Below are positions 51,598-61,261 of a DNA stretch of 64,000 bases, one piece after another. Both the position numbers and the translations under genes were made by a program. Source of the stretch: Sulfurimonas sp. hsl 1-7 (GTDB taxonomy: Bacteria > Campylobacterota > Campylobacteria > Campylobacterales > Sulfurimonadaceae). Every line of letters starts with the position of its first letter. Position 1 is the stretch's first letter. The stretch is from assembly GCF_030577135.1 (NCBI RefSeq), contig NZ_JAUIRR010000004.1, positions 75,693 to 139,692 on the forward strand, given 5' to 3'. The notes beneath the pieces are model-generated. The model was not told the DNA's origin and did not search any database. It saw only the letters and a list, made by a program, of their open reading frames with translations.

Positions 51598-52554
51598 ATG
51601 AACTATATAAAAAGAAAAAGCTGGGAATTAGAAGAGAATTTTGTCACAGATGAGAGTATCTTTAACAGTAGGAGAAAGTTCCTAAAACTAGGAGCTGCTC
51701 TTGCTGTGAGTACCTCTGCAGTTATGGAACTTGCTGCCAAAGAGTTTACACCGTTGCCAAACCTGCAATACACAAAAGATTTAAACAGAAATAATCTCAC
51801 TCCAAACTCTTATGAGCAAATCACCTCCTACAATAACTTTTATGAATTTACCACAAGTAAAAAAGCCGTTAAAGAAAAAGCCAAAAATTTCAGATCTGAA
51901 CCTTGGAAGATATCTGTTGACGGACTTGTAGAAAAACCGTTTGATATAGACATGGAGCAACTTATAAAGAAATTTACTCTAGAAGAGCGTATATATAGAT
52001 TTAGATGTGTCGAAGGTTGGTCAATGGTGGTTCCATGGATCGGGTTTGAACTCTCAGAACTGATTAAATATGCAAAGCCACTTTTAAATGCGAAATATAT
52101 ACGTTTTGAGACCCTTTATGACCCCGAGCAATTCCCTAACCAACAGCATAGCTTTGGATCTATTAAGTACCCTTATGTTGAAGGGCTGAGGATGGATGAG
52201 GCGATGAATCCTTTGGCTATTATAGCTGTAGGGCTTTATGGGCATACACTACCACCCCAAAACGGAGCACCCATTAGACTTATAACACCCTGGAAATACG
52301 GTTTTAAAAGTATAAAATCAATCGTAAAGATCACTTTTACAGATACTATGCCCTTAAACACATGGCACAAAGCTGCACCTTATGAATACGGCTTTTATGC
52401 CAATGTAAATCCGAATGTGGATCATCCTCGCTGGTCACAAAAACGTGAACGCCTTTTAGGTAAATTTTTCAAACAAGATACACTTATGTTTAACGGCTAT
52501 GAAAAAGAGGTTGCTTATCTCTATAAAAATATGGATCTTAGGAAAAACTTTTGA
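51598..52554 (+). CDS. msrP: protein-methionine-sulfoxide reductase catalytic subunit
   Basis: Periplasmic molybdoenzyme that reduces oxidised methionine in proteins. 318 residues: a Tat signal peptide with RRKFLKLGAALA (twin Arg at about 26-27), then the sulfite-oxidase-type molybdopterin fold with the Mo-ligand Cys in YRFRCVEGWSM, LPPQNGAPIRLITPWKYGFKS and the TMPLNTWHKAAPYEYGFYANVNP region typical of YedY/MsrP. The length is normal. It overlaps the msrQ-like gene by 4 bases, the usual arrangement. Confidence 0.95.
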   Translation: MNYIKRKSWELEENFVTDESIFNSRRKFLKLGAALAVSTSAVMELAAKEFTPLPNLQYTKDLNRNNLTPNSYEQITSYNNFYEFTTSKKAVKEKAKNFRSEPWKISVDGLVEKPFDIDMEQLIKKFTLEERIYRFRCVEGWSMVVPWIGFELSELIKYAKPLLNAKYIRFETLYDPEQFPNQQHSFGSIKYPYVEGLRMDEAMNPLAIIAVGLYGHTLPPQNGAPIRLITPWKYGFKSIKSIVKITFTDTMPLNTWHKAAPYEYGFYANVNPNVDHPRWSQKRERLLGKFFKQDTLMFNGYEKEVAYLYKNMDLRKNF

Positions 52555-53102
52555 ATAAACATCTCTTTTTAGTTATAGCTTTGTTATTTCCTTTAGTGTT
52601 TTTATTATATATGCTGTTTGTAGCTGGGGTAGACGATCCGATTAAATATATCTATACTGTAACAGGGGCAACAGCTATCACCCTTTTATATGCTACAACT
52701 ACTATCTCTTTAGTTAAAAAGATTGTCAACTTTATCAAATATCGTCGAACTGTCGGACTTTTTAGTTTTTTTTACGCTTTACTGCATATGCTGAATTTTA
52801 TAATATTGGATATGGAGCTTGATTTAGAGTTTGCCATTCAAGAGACTTTAGACAAGCCTTTTATATATCTGGGGATGAGTGCATTTTTCATATTGCTTTT
52901 TATGGCCATTACATCACTTAAAAAACTATTTTCCAAGTTTTACAAATATCATAAAGTGATATATGTAGCCATCATACTAGTAACTATACACTTTATTATG
53001 GCGCAAAAGGCACTTAGTCTTGAACAATTCGGTTACCTTTTGATAATGGGGATTATAGTAGTATTGAAGATACTTCAGAGAACAAATCTGATAAAGTTAT
53101 AA
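52551..53102 (+). CDS. msrQ: MsrQ-like haem membrane subunit
   Basis: 183 residues, five or six TM helices, with RRTVGLFSFFYALLHMLNF (a His candidate haem ligand) and a later YKYHKVIYVAIILVTIHFIM helix holding two more histidines, as in the ferric-reductase-like MsrQ/YedZ family. It passes electrons from quinol to MsrP in the membrane. It overlaps msrP by 4 bases and ends 6 bases into the convergent DUF3147-like gene. Confidence 0.88.
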   Translation: MNKHLFLVIALLFPLVFLLYMLFVAGVDDPIKYIYTVTGATAITLLYATTTISLVKKIVNFIKYRRTVGLFSFFYALLHMLNFIILDMELDLEFAIQETLDKPFIYLGMSAFFILLFMAITSLKKLFSKFYKYHKVIYVAIILVTIHFIMAQKALSLEQFGYLLIMGIIVVLKILQRTNLIKL

Positions 53103-53447
53103 TTCAATCCCAAACTTCCCAACTACATAAATCACACTGTAATATGCCACTATCGTTAATGCAGTTGCAATAAACATACTCAACGGAAATCCAATACCTT
53201 TTTTAATGAGGATTGGAAATACTATAAACAAAGTCATAGAAGGTGCTATGAGCCAAACTATTCTTTGGGAAAACTCTACTGCACTGTTTGAACTTCCAGT
53301 ATCGACATACATCCAAGTCATAGCGAGGATCGATACCAAAGGTATTGCCGCAAGTAATGCACCCGCTAAAGAGTACCTTTTCCCTATTTCAGATATAAGT
53401 ACGATCAGCACTGTCGTGATTAGTAATTTAACTACATAATAAGCCAT
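53097..53447 (-). CDS. DUF3147-family small membrane protein
   Basis: 116 residues, four TM helices (about 2-19, 27-48, 63-80 and 88-108). The GKRYSLAGALLAAIPLVSILAMTWMYVDTG segment is typical of this uncharacterised family. The function is unknown. It is convergent with msrQ with a 6-base overlap. Confidence 0.75.
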   Translation of the reverse strand: MAYYVVKLLITTVLIVLISEIGKRYSLAGALLAAIPLVSILAMTWMYVDTGSSNSAVEFSQRIVWLIAPSMTLFIVFPILIKKGIGFPLSMFIATALTIVAYYSVIYVVGKFGIEL

Positions 53448-53545
53448 TATTTTTCTCTCTGTTTTCTATCTTCTAAGAATTATACACAACCTTATTGTGA
53501 TCAAAGCATTTTATGTGCATAATGCGAAATAAAAAAGGAAATATT

Positions 53546-53833
53546 TTGAAATATGTTGCATTTGTTTTTCAAGATGAAGATGAGTTTACGGCTGTTGTTC
53601 CCGACATTTCTGGCTGTATAGCTTCAGACGATACAGAAGAAGAGGCATGTGAGGCAATTCTAGATGCTGTCGAGTTATGCCTTGAAGATGAAAAGCTTCC
53701 CACAGCAAATACACTTGAGTATTTTACAGATGAAGTTCTAAACAAGCTGGGTCTTCCTTTAAACGCTTCGAGATACGTTGTAGATGTAGAAGATGAGGGT
53801 GAGAACTCATACAGTGCAAAGATTAGCAGTTAA
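53546..53833 (+). CDS. HicB-like antitoxin-family protein (no HicA seen)
   Basis: 95 residues with the partial RNase H fold of HicB: LKYVAFVFQDEDEFTAVVPDISGCIASDDTEEEACEAI, then an acidic middle and a short C terminus. I chose TTG 53546 (AAAAAAGGA 7 bases upstream), which gives the usual start; an in-frame ATG at 53513 would add 11 residues. No HicA toxin gene is present on either side, so it is an orphan. It overlaps the convergent lipoprotein gene by 11 bases. Confidence 0.72.
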   Translation: MKYVAFVFQDEDEFTAVVPDISGCIASDDTEEEACEAILDAVELCLEDEKLPTANTLEYFTDEVLNKLGLPLNASRYVVDVEDEGENSYSAKISS

Positions 53834-54950
53834 AGGGGTCTATTCCCACATCGAATGTTCTTAACTCTAAGCGTATAGGTTTAAACTTATACACTTTTTT
53901 GTTAATAAATAACTCTGGCAGTAGAATCTCCACCTCTTTATTTGGAGTGCTGCCAATACCTCCCTCAATCACCAATGTTACAGTAGAATTCGTCTCTTTA
54001 TTGTTTATCGGCGTACTTAAAGGAAGGGAGTTGTTTTGACAATAAACATTTCCAAAAATAAAATCAGTTGTAATTGTTGAATTATCCGATAAATTTTTCA
54101 ACCTAATATTTTTAGCACCAATCCTCCAAGGTTCAGTCACATTAGTTTTTATTTTCAACAAAATGTTTAGTTCGTTGTTTGTACTCCATTGTCGCCAGTT
54201 AACTCGTCCAAATATGTCAAAATCACCTACCTGTTTTTCAAACCCTTTATTTTCCATAGTTTCGAGTATATTTTTACAAGACAAATGGGGTGTAAGTCTT
54301 CTACATTCGTTATATCTATGAAGTTTTTTACTCTCTATAGCTTCTGTCAGATAGTCAGCATTTTTACCCAGTGAATGAGCTTTCATTACGATCGAAGAGC
54401 TAGGATATACACTATCTTTGTACTCAATTGGAGGAAGTACCATCTCAACAGATGCAGGCTTTTCTGTTAAGTTATGCTCCTCTTTAAACCAGAACTCTAC
54501 ACTCATAAAAGTAGATTCACTTAAAGTAGTCATACTGTTTTTTACAACTGGACAAAACTGTTCAAACTGCAAAGGAGTATCGATTTTTACTTTGCCACTT
54601 GCGTGCATTCGCATCGTAGTATTCTCCTGGAGTGTTTGTCGATCTGGGTAATTGAGTGTAATAGTATCTGAAAGAAAACGAAGATCAACCCCGGAAGGTG
54701 CCTTTAATATGATCTCATACCTATAATCATCCTCCGCGCTTTTATAGGTTTTTCTCGTTTTAACATTAACTGTAACATTACTGGGTAATTCAAACGTAAC
54801 GCCTGAAGGTGGTCCTGCCTGACCGCCGCAATATGCCAACACCTCTTTTGCTGTTTTATCGGCATAACTTGGTTTATAATATCCTCCATAAAAATTTGGA
54901 ACACAAGATGAGAGTAAAAAAGCTATTAAGAGAAGAAAAATCAACCTCAT
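53823..54950 (-). CDS. uncharacterised lipoprotein
   Basis: 375 residues. Lipoprotein signal peptide with the lipobox LLSSC (Cys16), then a Tyr/Gly/Pro-rich start (VPNFYGGYYKPSYADK) and a beta-rich, Asn/Thr-rich region with several Cys. I do not recognise a fold. It is probably an outer-membrane lipoprotein or surface protein. It is divergent from the efflux operon across 101 bases. Confidence 0.7.
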   Translation of the reverse strand: MRLIFLLLIAFLLSSCVPNFYGGYYKPSYADKTAKEVLAYCGGQAGPPSGVTFELPSNVTVNVKTRKTYKSAEDDYRYEIILKAPSGVDLRFLSDTITLNYPDRQTLQENTTMRMHASGKVKIDTPLQFEQFCPVVKNSMTTLSESTFMSVEFWFKEEHNLTEKPASVEMVLPPIEYKDSVYPSSSIVMKAHSLGKNADYLTEAIESKKLHRYNECRRLTPHLSCKNILETMENKGFEKQVGDFDIFGRVNWRQWSTNNELNILLKIKTNVTEPWRIGAKNIRLKNLSDNSTITTDFIFGNVYCQNNSLPLSTPINNKETNSTVTLVIEGGIGSTPNKEVEILLPELFINKKVYKFKPIRLELRTFDVGIDPFNC

Positions 54951-55051
54951 TCGTCACTCCTTGCAAACATAAAACCGTATTGATTATATCATAGATCTTT
55001 ACCAATATAAAAAGTGCTATAATAAAAAACAGACAAATTTTAAGGCTAAAA

Positions 55052-56020
55052 ATGAAGAAAATTGTTCTCCTTACGGTGATTGTTTTAAGTGCATTTGGAG
55101 TGTATATTTTTCAAAACAATTCACAATCTTCCGATCAACAATCTACGTTTTACGGAAACATCGAAAACCGTACGCAAAAGCTCTCATTTCGCTTCCTTGG
55201 GACTATAAAAACAGTTCCAAAAGATGAGGGGGAACAATTCTTAAAAGGGGATCTCTTAGCGACACTTGATACTACACCCCTGCTCTATGAGATCGAACAA
55301 CTCCAAACACAGATCGATGGTGAGACAAGCATCTTAAATAAACTTCGAGCCGGGTACAGAAAAGAGGATATTGCCCAGGCAAAAGCGGCTATGCAAGAGG
55401 CTAAGGCTCTTCTTGATGGGGCAAAAGATACATATACACGTCAAAAACAACTCTATGAGAGTAAAACGACAGCCGAGCAAACCTACATTCTCACAAAAAC
55501 AGCCTATGAAAAGGCACAAGCTTCATATGACAAAGCTGCAAGCTCATACAAGCTGCTACAAAACGGTTATCAAAAAGAGGATATTCTAGCGCAAGAGAAA
55601 AAAGTAGCAGCACTCAAGCTCCAAAAAAAGAGCTTAGAGTACAATCTCAAAGAGTCAACTATCTACGCACCGACAAACGGTACGGTTCTTACTCGCTACG
55701 TAGAGCCTAACTCCGTCATTGTAGCTGCACAGAGTATCTTAGAAATAGCACTTCAAAATGAATACTGGGTACGCGCATACATCAGTGAAGCAGAGCTAGG
55801 AGAGATCAAACAAGGGCAAAAGATGCTTATTTACAGCGACGCAAGAGGTGAGCCTTATCAAGGGTATGTAGGGTTTATCTCACCTATTGCAGAGTTTACC
55901 CCTAAAAACATCGAAACACCACAGTTACGTCCCGATCTCGTTTATAGGTTTCGCGTTATCATTACAAACCCTACGCCTGAGCTAAAACAAGGGCTTCCTG
56001 TAACGATCAAAACTTTATAA
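55052..56020 (+). CDS. HlyD/YbhG-like membrane fusion protein
   Basis: 322 residues: an N-terminal TM anchor (about 3-21), a biotinyl-lipoyl-like domain, a long helical hairpin (about 85-205 with LRAGYRKEDI and LLQNGYQKEDI at its ends) and a beta-barrel end with GTVLTRYVEPNSVIVAAQSILEI. It forms the periplasmic bridge of an ABC efflux pump. The next three genes, 8 bases or less away, encode the matching ATPase and permeases, as in E. coli ybhGFSR. Confidence 0.92.
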   Translation: MKKIVLLTVIVLSAFGVYIFQNNSQSSDQQSTFYGNIENRTQKLSFRFLGTIKTVPKDEGEQFLKGDLLATLDTTPLLYEIEQLQTQIDGETSILNKLRAGYRKEDIAQAKAAMQEAKALLDGAKDTYTRQKQLYESKTTAEQTYILTKTAYEKAQASYDKAASSYKLLQNGYQKEDILAQEKKVAALKLQKKSLEYNLKESTIYAPTNGTVLTRYVEPNSVIVAAQSILEIALQNEYWVRAYISEAELGEIKQGQKMLIYSDARGEPYQGYVGFISPIAEFTPKNIETPQLRPDLVYRFRVIITNPTPELKQGLPVTIKTL

Positions 56021-56028
56021 GAGACTCC

Positions 56029-57735
56029 ATGAAGCTGGTCACTGCGCAAAATCTTTCTAAAACTTTTCAAGAGCAGGACTCCCCTGCGTTAAATGATATA
56101 AGTTTTTCTATTGAGTGTGGAAAGATTACCGGAGTTGTAGGACCAGACGGTGCTGGAAAATCAACACTCATACGTCTCATTGCAGGGCTGCTTGAGCTCT
56201 CGCAAGGCTCTTTAGAAGTTCTTGGAACTGCCCTCCCATCTAAAAAAGATGATTTTTTACAAGATATCGGTTATATGCCGCAGCGCTTTGGTTTGTACGA
56301 GGAGCTCAGCATTGATGAAAATCTCAACCTCTATGCAAATCTGCAAGATATCCCCTCACCAAAAGAGAGGATCGAAGAGCTTTTAGAGTTTACGGAACTC
56401 AAACCTTTTCGAACAAGAAAAGCGGGAGACCTCTCAGGAGGGATGAAACAAAAACTCGGACTTGCATGTGCACTCATTAAAAAACCGAAACTGCTTCTTT
56501 TGGATGAGCCGAGCGTAGGAGTCGATCCGATCTCAAGACGCGCATTATGGAATCTTGTACAGACACTTTTAGATGATGAAGTCGCCATACTTTGGAGTAC
56601 ATCTTATCTTGATGAAGCGGATCAGTGTGATGAGATTATCTTGCTCAACGAAGGTTCTATGCTCTACCACGGGACTCCCGAGCTTATGAAAAAACCGATC
56701 AAAAACGAGGTCTATCTCATCGAAAACATCAGGGTAGAAAAACGCTCTTTGCTCTCTAAACTTTTAGAATCAAGCTCAATTATGGATGCCGTTTTAGTGG
56801 GAGAATCGATCCGTGTAAACCTTATGCCTGACACCCCTTTTCCCCTTAGCTATCTGCAAGAAGCCGATCCTAAAGCAACTACTAAAATTACAGAGCCTAC
56901 CTTTGAAGATGCCTTTATAAAGATGCTGGGGGTAAAAACCATTGCCACCTCTTTACTCGCCCAGCAGATGCAGCAAAAACCTGTGACGGATGCAAAGCTC
57001 ATCGAAGCAAAAAGTCTGACGAAAAAGTTCGGTGATTTTACCGCAACCGAAGATATCGACTTCTCGATCGGCGAAGGGGAGATATTTGGTTTCTTGGGAC
57101 CAAACGGTGCTGGAAAATCGACCACATTTAAGATGCTGTGCGGCTTGCTTACACCTACAAAAGGTACTGCAACGGTAATGGGGGAAAATCTCTATCTGAC
57201 AAACACAAATGCAAGGGAGCAGATCGGGTATATGGCGCAAAAGTTCTCTTTGTATCAAACACTCAGCGTCAAAGATAACTTAGAGTTTTTTGCAGGTGTT
57301 TATGGACTCTCACGATCAGAGCGAAAAAAGAAGATCGATGCAATCGTAGAGACTTTTGATTTTACACCCCATTTAAATACAAGGACAGAACTGCTTCCTC
57401 TTGGGCTAAAACAACGTCTGGCACTCTCGTGTGCCTTAATGCACGAACCCTCCGTTTTGTTTTTAGATGAACCCACAAGCGGTGTCGATCCGATCACCCG
57501 AAAAGAGTTCTGGACCCACATCAACGGAATTATTAAAAAAGGGATCTCAGTTATGGTTACGACCCATTTTATGGACGAGGCACAATACTGCGATCGTATA
57601 ATGCTCATCTACCAGGGTAAAGCTATCGCCGTGGGAACTCCCGATGAACTCAAACATAAAGTTTCCAAAAACGCTACAATGGAAGATGCTTTTATACAAC
57701 TGATCGAGAGATATGAACAAAGGAAAACACTATGA
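56029..57735 (+). CDS. tandem ABC ATPase (YbhF-like)
   Basis: 568 residues with two nucleotide-binding domains. Domain 1: Walker A GPDGAGKST, signature LSGGMKQKLGLA, Walker B LLLLDEPSVGVDP. Domain 2: Walker A GPNGAGKST, signature-like LPLGLKQRLALS, Walker B VLFLDEPTSGVDP, and the H-loop VTTHFMDE. The fused arrangement is that of YbhF, an efflux ATPase for drugs or ions. It overlaps the first permease by 4 bases. Confidence 0.94.
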   Translation: MKLVTAQNLSKTFQEQDSPALNDISFSIECGKITGVVGPDGAGKSTLIRLIAGLLELSQGSLEVLGTALPSKKDDFLQDIGYMPQRFGLYEELSIDENLNLYANLQDIPSPKERIEELLEFTELKPFRTRKAGDLSGGMKQKLGLACALIKKPKLLLLDEPSVGVDPISRRALWNLVQTLLDDEVAILWSTSYLDEADQCDEIILLNEGSMLYHGTPELMKKPIKNEVYLIENIRVEKRSLLSKLLESSSIMDAVLVGESIRVNLMPDTPFPLSYLQEADPKATTKITEPTFEDAFIKMLGVKTIATSLLAQQMQQKPVTDAKLIEAKSLTKKFGDFTATEDIDFSIGEGEIFGFLGPNGAGKSTTFKMLCGLLTPTKGTATVMGENLYLTNTNAREQIGYMAQKFSLYQTLSVKDNLEFFAGVYGLSRSERKKKIDAIVETFDFTPHLNTRTELLPLGLKQRLALSCALMHEPSVLFLDEPTSGVDPITRKEFWTHINGIIKKGISVMVTTHFMDEAQYCDRIMLIYQGKAIAVGTPDELKHKVSKNATMEDAFIQLIERYEQRKTL

Positions 57736-58823
57736 AATTCCGCAGACTGAGTGCCCTTTTAGTAAAAGAGACTTTCCAGATCGTCCGAGATCCCAGTGCT
57801 ATACTTATCGCATTCATACTCCCTTTGATCCTCCTTTTTTTAATGGGATATGCCGTTTCTCTCGATGCAAAAAAACTCCCTTTTGGAATCATCAATAAAA
57901 GTGCAACACTCAGCTCCCATACTTTGATCCAAAAGTTTGCCGCATCACCCTTTTTTAAAACCACTTTTGCTTATAACGAAAAGAAACTTCTCAAAGATAT
58001 AGAGACAAACCATCTTAAAGGCCTTCTTATAATAGATGAGGATTTCGGACTTAACAATGAGTACAAATTTCAACTCCTGGTCGATGCAAGCGATCCAAAT
58101 ACGGCAGGGCTACTGCAAAAATACACCTCTGGAATTATTCAAAACTGGTCGGTTGAAGAGGGAATAGTTGCCAAACTCCCTATTGCTATCAAACCTAGGT
58201 ACTGGTTTAATCCCGAAACATCAAGCCGCTATTTTTTACTCCCCGGCTCGATCGCAGTTATTATGACGTTAATCGGCACTTTGCTTACCGCTTTGGTAAT
58301 TGCCAGAGAGTGGGAGCGCGGCACTATGGAAGCATTAATGGCTACACCTGTTTCTATGACGGAGATCATTGTCGGTAAACTCCTTCCCTACTTCCTTTTG
58401 GGTCTGGGTTCAATGTTACTGTGTTTTGTGGTGGCCTACTTTTGGTATGAGATCCCGTTTGAGGGAAATATCTTTCTCCTCTTTATACTAGGGGCATTTT
58501 ATCTCTTCCCTTCACTGAGCATCGGACTGCTGATCTCAACTTTGGCAAAAAACCAGTTTGTAGCTGCACAGGTTTCACTCATAATCGGTTTTCTTCCCGC
58601 ATTTTTACTCTCAGGGTTTTTATTTGAGATCGAAAATATGCCCTACTGGCTACAACTCGTTACCTATATCTTCCCTGCACGCTATTTTGTAGAGTCGTTA
58701 CAGACCATCTTTTTAGTGGGAAATATCCCCTCCCTTTTTCTCAAAGATATTTTTGCAATGACCCTGGTAGGAACATTTGTCTTTATACTTGTTATGAGAA
58801 AAAGTAAAAAAGGTTTGGAATGA
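57732..58823 (+). CDS. ABC-2 type permease (YbhS-like)
   Basis: 363 residues: one N-terminal TM (about 22-41), a periplasmic domain of about 130 residues, then five TM helices from about 170 with the ABC-2 motif EWERGTMEALMATPVSMTEIIVGK. It forms the membrane pore with the following permease. It overlaps both neighbours by 4 bases. Confidence 0.92.
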   Translation: MKFRRLSALLVKETFQIVRDPSAILIAFILPLILLFLMGYAVSLDAKKLPFGIINKSATLSSHTLIQKFAASPFFKTTFAYNEKKLLKDIETNHLKGLLIIDEDFGLNNEYKFQLLVDASDPNTAGLLQKYTSGIIQNWSVEEGIVAKLPIAIKPRYWFNPETSSRYFLLPGSIAVIMTLIGTLLTALVIAREWERGTMEALMATPVSMTEIIVGKLLPYFLLGLGSMLLCFVVAYFWYEIPFEGNIFLLFILGAFYLFPSLSIGLLISTLAKNQFVAAQVSLIIGFLPAFLLSGFLFEIENMPYWLQLVTYIFPARYFVESLQTIFLVGNIPSLFLKDIFAMTLVGTFVFILVMRKSKKGLE

Positions 58824-59914
58824 TTCGACGGCTGCTTGCACTTATAATAAAAGAGTTCTTAGCGATCAAAAACGACAAAAAAAGTCTTTTTGTGGTGATT
58901 GTACCACCCCTTATACAGGTATTCATATTTGCTTTTGCAGCAACTTTAGAGGTTAAACATATTGATTTGGCGGTGATGGATAAAGACGGTTCTCGTGCAA
59001 GTTTGCAACTCATTCAACACTTAAAATCCTCATCCTATATACAAACACTAAAGCGTGTAGAGACTAAAGAGGAGTATGAAGATCTTATTGATCGTGAAAA
59101 GATTTTGGCTACGCTCATTATCCCTCAAGCTTTTGGGAAAGATCTACGCTCAGCCGATGCAAAAATCGGAATCATTTTTGACGGACGCCACTCAAATACG
59201 GCACAAATAGCCGAGGGGTATCTTACAAGTATCATCAACAGTTACTCTGCAAGCTTGCAACAAAAAGAGCTTCCAATCAAGCTGCAGAGCCACTTTTTAT
59301 ATAACCAGAACCTCAATAACTTTTGGTGGATAGTTCCCAACCTTTTCGGCTCTGTTACAATGGTGGTTGCAATGCTTCTAACCTCCCTCTCCATTGCAAG
59401 AGAAAGGGAGCTTGGAACATTTGATCAGGTGCTTGTCTCCCCGCTTCGCCCATATGAAATTCTTCTTGGAAAACTGCTACCTGCACTTTTTATCAGTACC
59501 TTAGAGTCTACCCTTATCCTCTTTGCGGCTATATTTATTTTTGATGTACCTTTTGTTGGTTCTATATTTATACTCTATACGGGTGTAATTGTATTTTTAT
59601 TCTCTATGTCTGGAGTGGGACTGCTTATCTCTTCGATCTCAAATACACAGCAACAAGCGATTCTCGGTTCTTTTGTAGTTTTACTCCCATCGTTTTTAAT
59701 CTCCGGATTTGCGACACCCGTTGAGAATATGCCCTCGTGGTTACAATCTTTTTCGTCACTTTTCCCGCTTAAATACTATCTGGTTTTAATTAAAGGGGTA
59801 TTTTTAAAAGATATCTCGTGGGATGAAGCTTTTACACTTTTAATGCCGATGGTTGGACTTGGAATAGTTTTTATGTTAATTGCGATGATGTTTTTTCGCA
59901 AACGCTCGAGATAA
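58820..59914 (+). CDS. ABC-2 type permease (YbhR-like)
   Basis: 364 residues with the same layout as the preceding permease: N-terminal TM (about 23-42), periplasmic domain, five TM helices and the motif ERELGTFDQVLVSPLRPYEILLGK. The pair would form a heterodimeric efflux pore. It ends 4 bases from mutY, tail to tail. Confidence 0.92.
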   Translation: MIRRLLALIIKEFLAIKNDKKSLFVVIVPPLIQVFIFAFAATLEVKHIDLAVMDKDGSRASLQLIQHLKSSSYIQTLKRVETKEEYEDLIDREKILATLIIPQAFGKDLRSADAKIGIIFDGRHSNTAQIAEGYLTSIINSYSASLQQKELPIKLQSHFLYNQNLNNFWWIVPNLFGSVTMVVAMLLTSLSIARERELGTFDQVLVSPLRPYEILLGKLLPALFISTLESTLILFAAIFIFDVPFVGSIFILYTGVIVFLFSMSGVGLLISSISNTQQQAILGSFVVLLPSFLISGFATPVENMPSWLQSFSSLFPLKYYLVLIKGVFLKDISWDEAFTLLMPMVGLGIVFMLIAMMFFRKRSR

Positions 59915-59918
59915 GCGC

Positions 59919-60848
59919 TTACTTTATAAACCTTAATGCTTTTTTTGTAAGTGACGAGATCGGTGCACTCTCTATCTTATCGAGTTCAAACCATTCAATC
60001 TCATCTGATATATCTTCCATTTTATAAAGATGAACACTCAAACGGTACTTTGTATAGGAGTGTTTAAATACTCCGATCAAGTTCTCTTCAACCGGTTCAA
60101 CTGTTGGAAGTTCAAGCATATTTTTATACATAGGACCGTGGGAAAGTTTAAGAGCTATCTTACCATCTTTGACCGACAAGGCGTAAAATAGTTCTAATGA
60201 TTCATACTCTTTTTTCTTAGTCTCTGTATATAGTTCCGGCTCGTTTTTCCCTTCACATTCGTCAAAAAGCGGGCACTCCTCACATTTTGGATTTTTCGGC
60301 AAACAGATCATCGAGCCGAGGTCCATTAATGCAAGGTTATGTTCACGCGGAGCTTGTTCATTTAACAGCTCCTCTGCTTTTTCCCAGATCACGCCCTCTT
60401 TTACATCCAAAAGTGCAAAAAATCGTTTAAGCACCCTTGCGATGTTTGTATCTACAACAGGGACACTCTGTTTATATCCGAAACTGCAGATCGCACTTGC
60501 AGTATATTTTCCGATTCCCGGAAGTTTGAGTAACTCTTTTAGATCACACGGCAGAGAGTTTTGAACAGATTGTGCCGTAGCATGAAGATTTCGTGCCCGA
60601 GAATAGTAGCCCAATCCGCTCCAACAAGCAAATACCTCATCAAGCGGTGAATCTGCCAGTTTTTCAAGAGTTGGAAATTTTTCTAAAAATCGCGGGTAGT
60701 ATTCCTGTTCAACACGATTTACCTGGGTTTGTTGCAGCATGATCTCGCTGAGATAGATATGGTAGATATCTGTGGTATTTCTCCAGAGTAAAGAGTGTCT
60801 ACCCTCTTTTTCATACCACTTTAAGAGTTTTTCTTGCACATTATGCAA
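59919..60848 (-). CDS. mutY: A/G-specific adenine glycosylase
   Basis: Removes A paired with 8-oxoG. 309 residues with MLQQTQVNRVEQEYY (catalytic Glu region), the helix-hairpin-helix LLKLPGIGKYTASAICSF, the catalytic Asp in PVVDTNIARVLKRFF and the iron-sulfur Cys set C-x6-C-x2-C-x5-C in CLPKNPKCEECPLFDEC. A C-terminal Nudix-like region is shorter than in E. coli. It follows the DsrE-like gene. Confidence 0.95.
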   Translation of the reverse strand: MHNVQEKLLKWYEKEGRHSLLWRNTTDIYHIYLSEIMLQQTQVNRVEQEYYPRFLEKFPTLEKLADSPLDEVFACWSGLGYYSRARNLHATAQSVQNSLPCDLKELLKLPGIGKYTASAICSFGYKQSVPVVDTNIARVLKRFFALLDVKEGVIWEKAEELLNEQAPREHNLALMDLGSMICLPKNPKCEECPLFDECEGKNEPELYTETKKKEYESLELFYALSVKDGKIALKLSHGPMYKNMLELPTVEPVEENLIGVFKHSYTKYRLSVHLYKMEDISDEIEWFELDKIESAPISSLTKKALRFIK

Positions 60849-60867
60849 TCTTTTTATCCTTTAGACA

Positions 60868-61212
60868 CTAGATATTTAAAACTGCCCACTCGCTATTTTT
60901 CAACGCTTCAGTTAAAAACTCACCTGTATGACGAACCTTGATCCCTATCTCTTCTAAAAGCTCAATACCTTCATACTCTTCCGTACACAAGATGCATGAA
61001 CTAAATTCTACATTCTCTTTTTGCATCTCTACGACTTTTTCTCTAACAAAGCTATTATTTTTAGCAGGGATAATAGATGCACCCCAGAACATAACATGAA
61101 CGTGTTTCCAATATTCTCTAGGCATCGAGACACTTCCGTATAGTAATGGAAACTTAACAATAGTATCAACATTATCAGTACTGATAACTATAAGTAATTT
61201 ATCTTTCATCAT
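60868..61212 (-). CDS. DsrE-family-like protein
   Basis: 114 residues with a Rossmann-like alpha/beta pattern of DsrE/DsrF-type proteins: KLLIVISTDNVDTI, HVHVMFWGAS and a Cys pair in FSSCILCTEEYEGIELLEEIGI. The two Cys could carry sulfur, and the organism probably oxidises sulfur, but a specific role is not shown. Starts at ATG 61212 or 61209 are both possible. It is 19 bases before mutY. Confidence 0.68.
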   Translation of the reverse strand: MMKDKLLIVISTDNVDTIVKFPLLYGSVSMPREYWKHVHVMFWGASIIPAKNNSFVREKVVEMQKENVEFSSCILCTEEYEGIELLEEIGIKVRHTGEFLTEALKNSEWAVLNI

Positions 61213-61261
61213 ATCCTCACAATTCCCGGAATTATATCACAGAATTATGATACTTTAGAAG

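Noticed and set aside
57300-57608. Degenerate LPLG signature in the second ABC domain as evidence of decay
   Set aside because: From memory similar sequences occur in the second domain of YbhF-type ATPases, so it is probably normal for the family.
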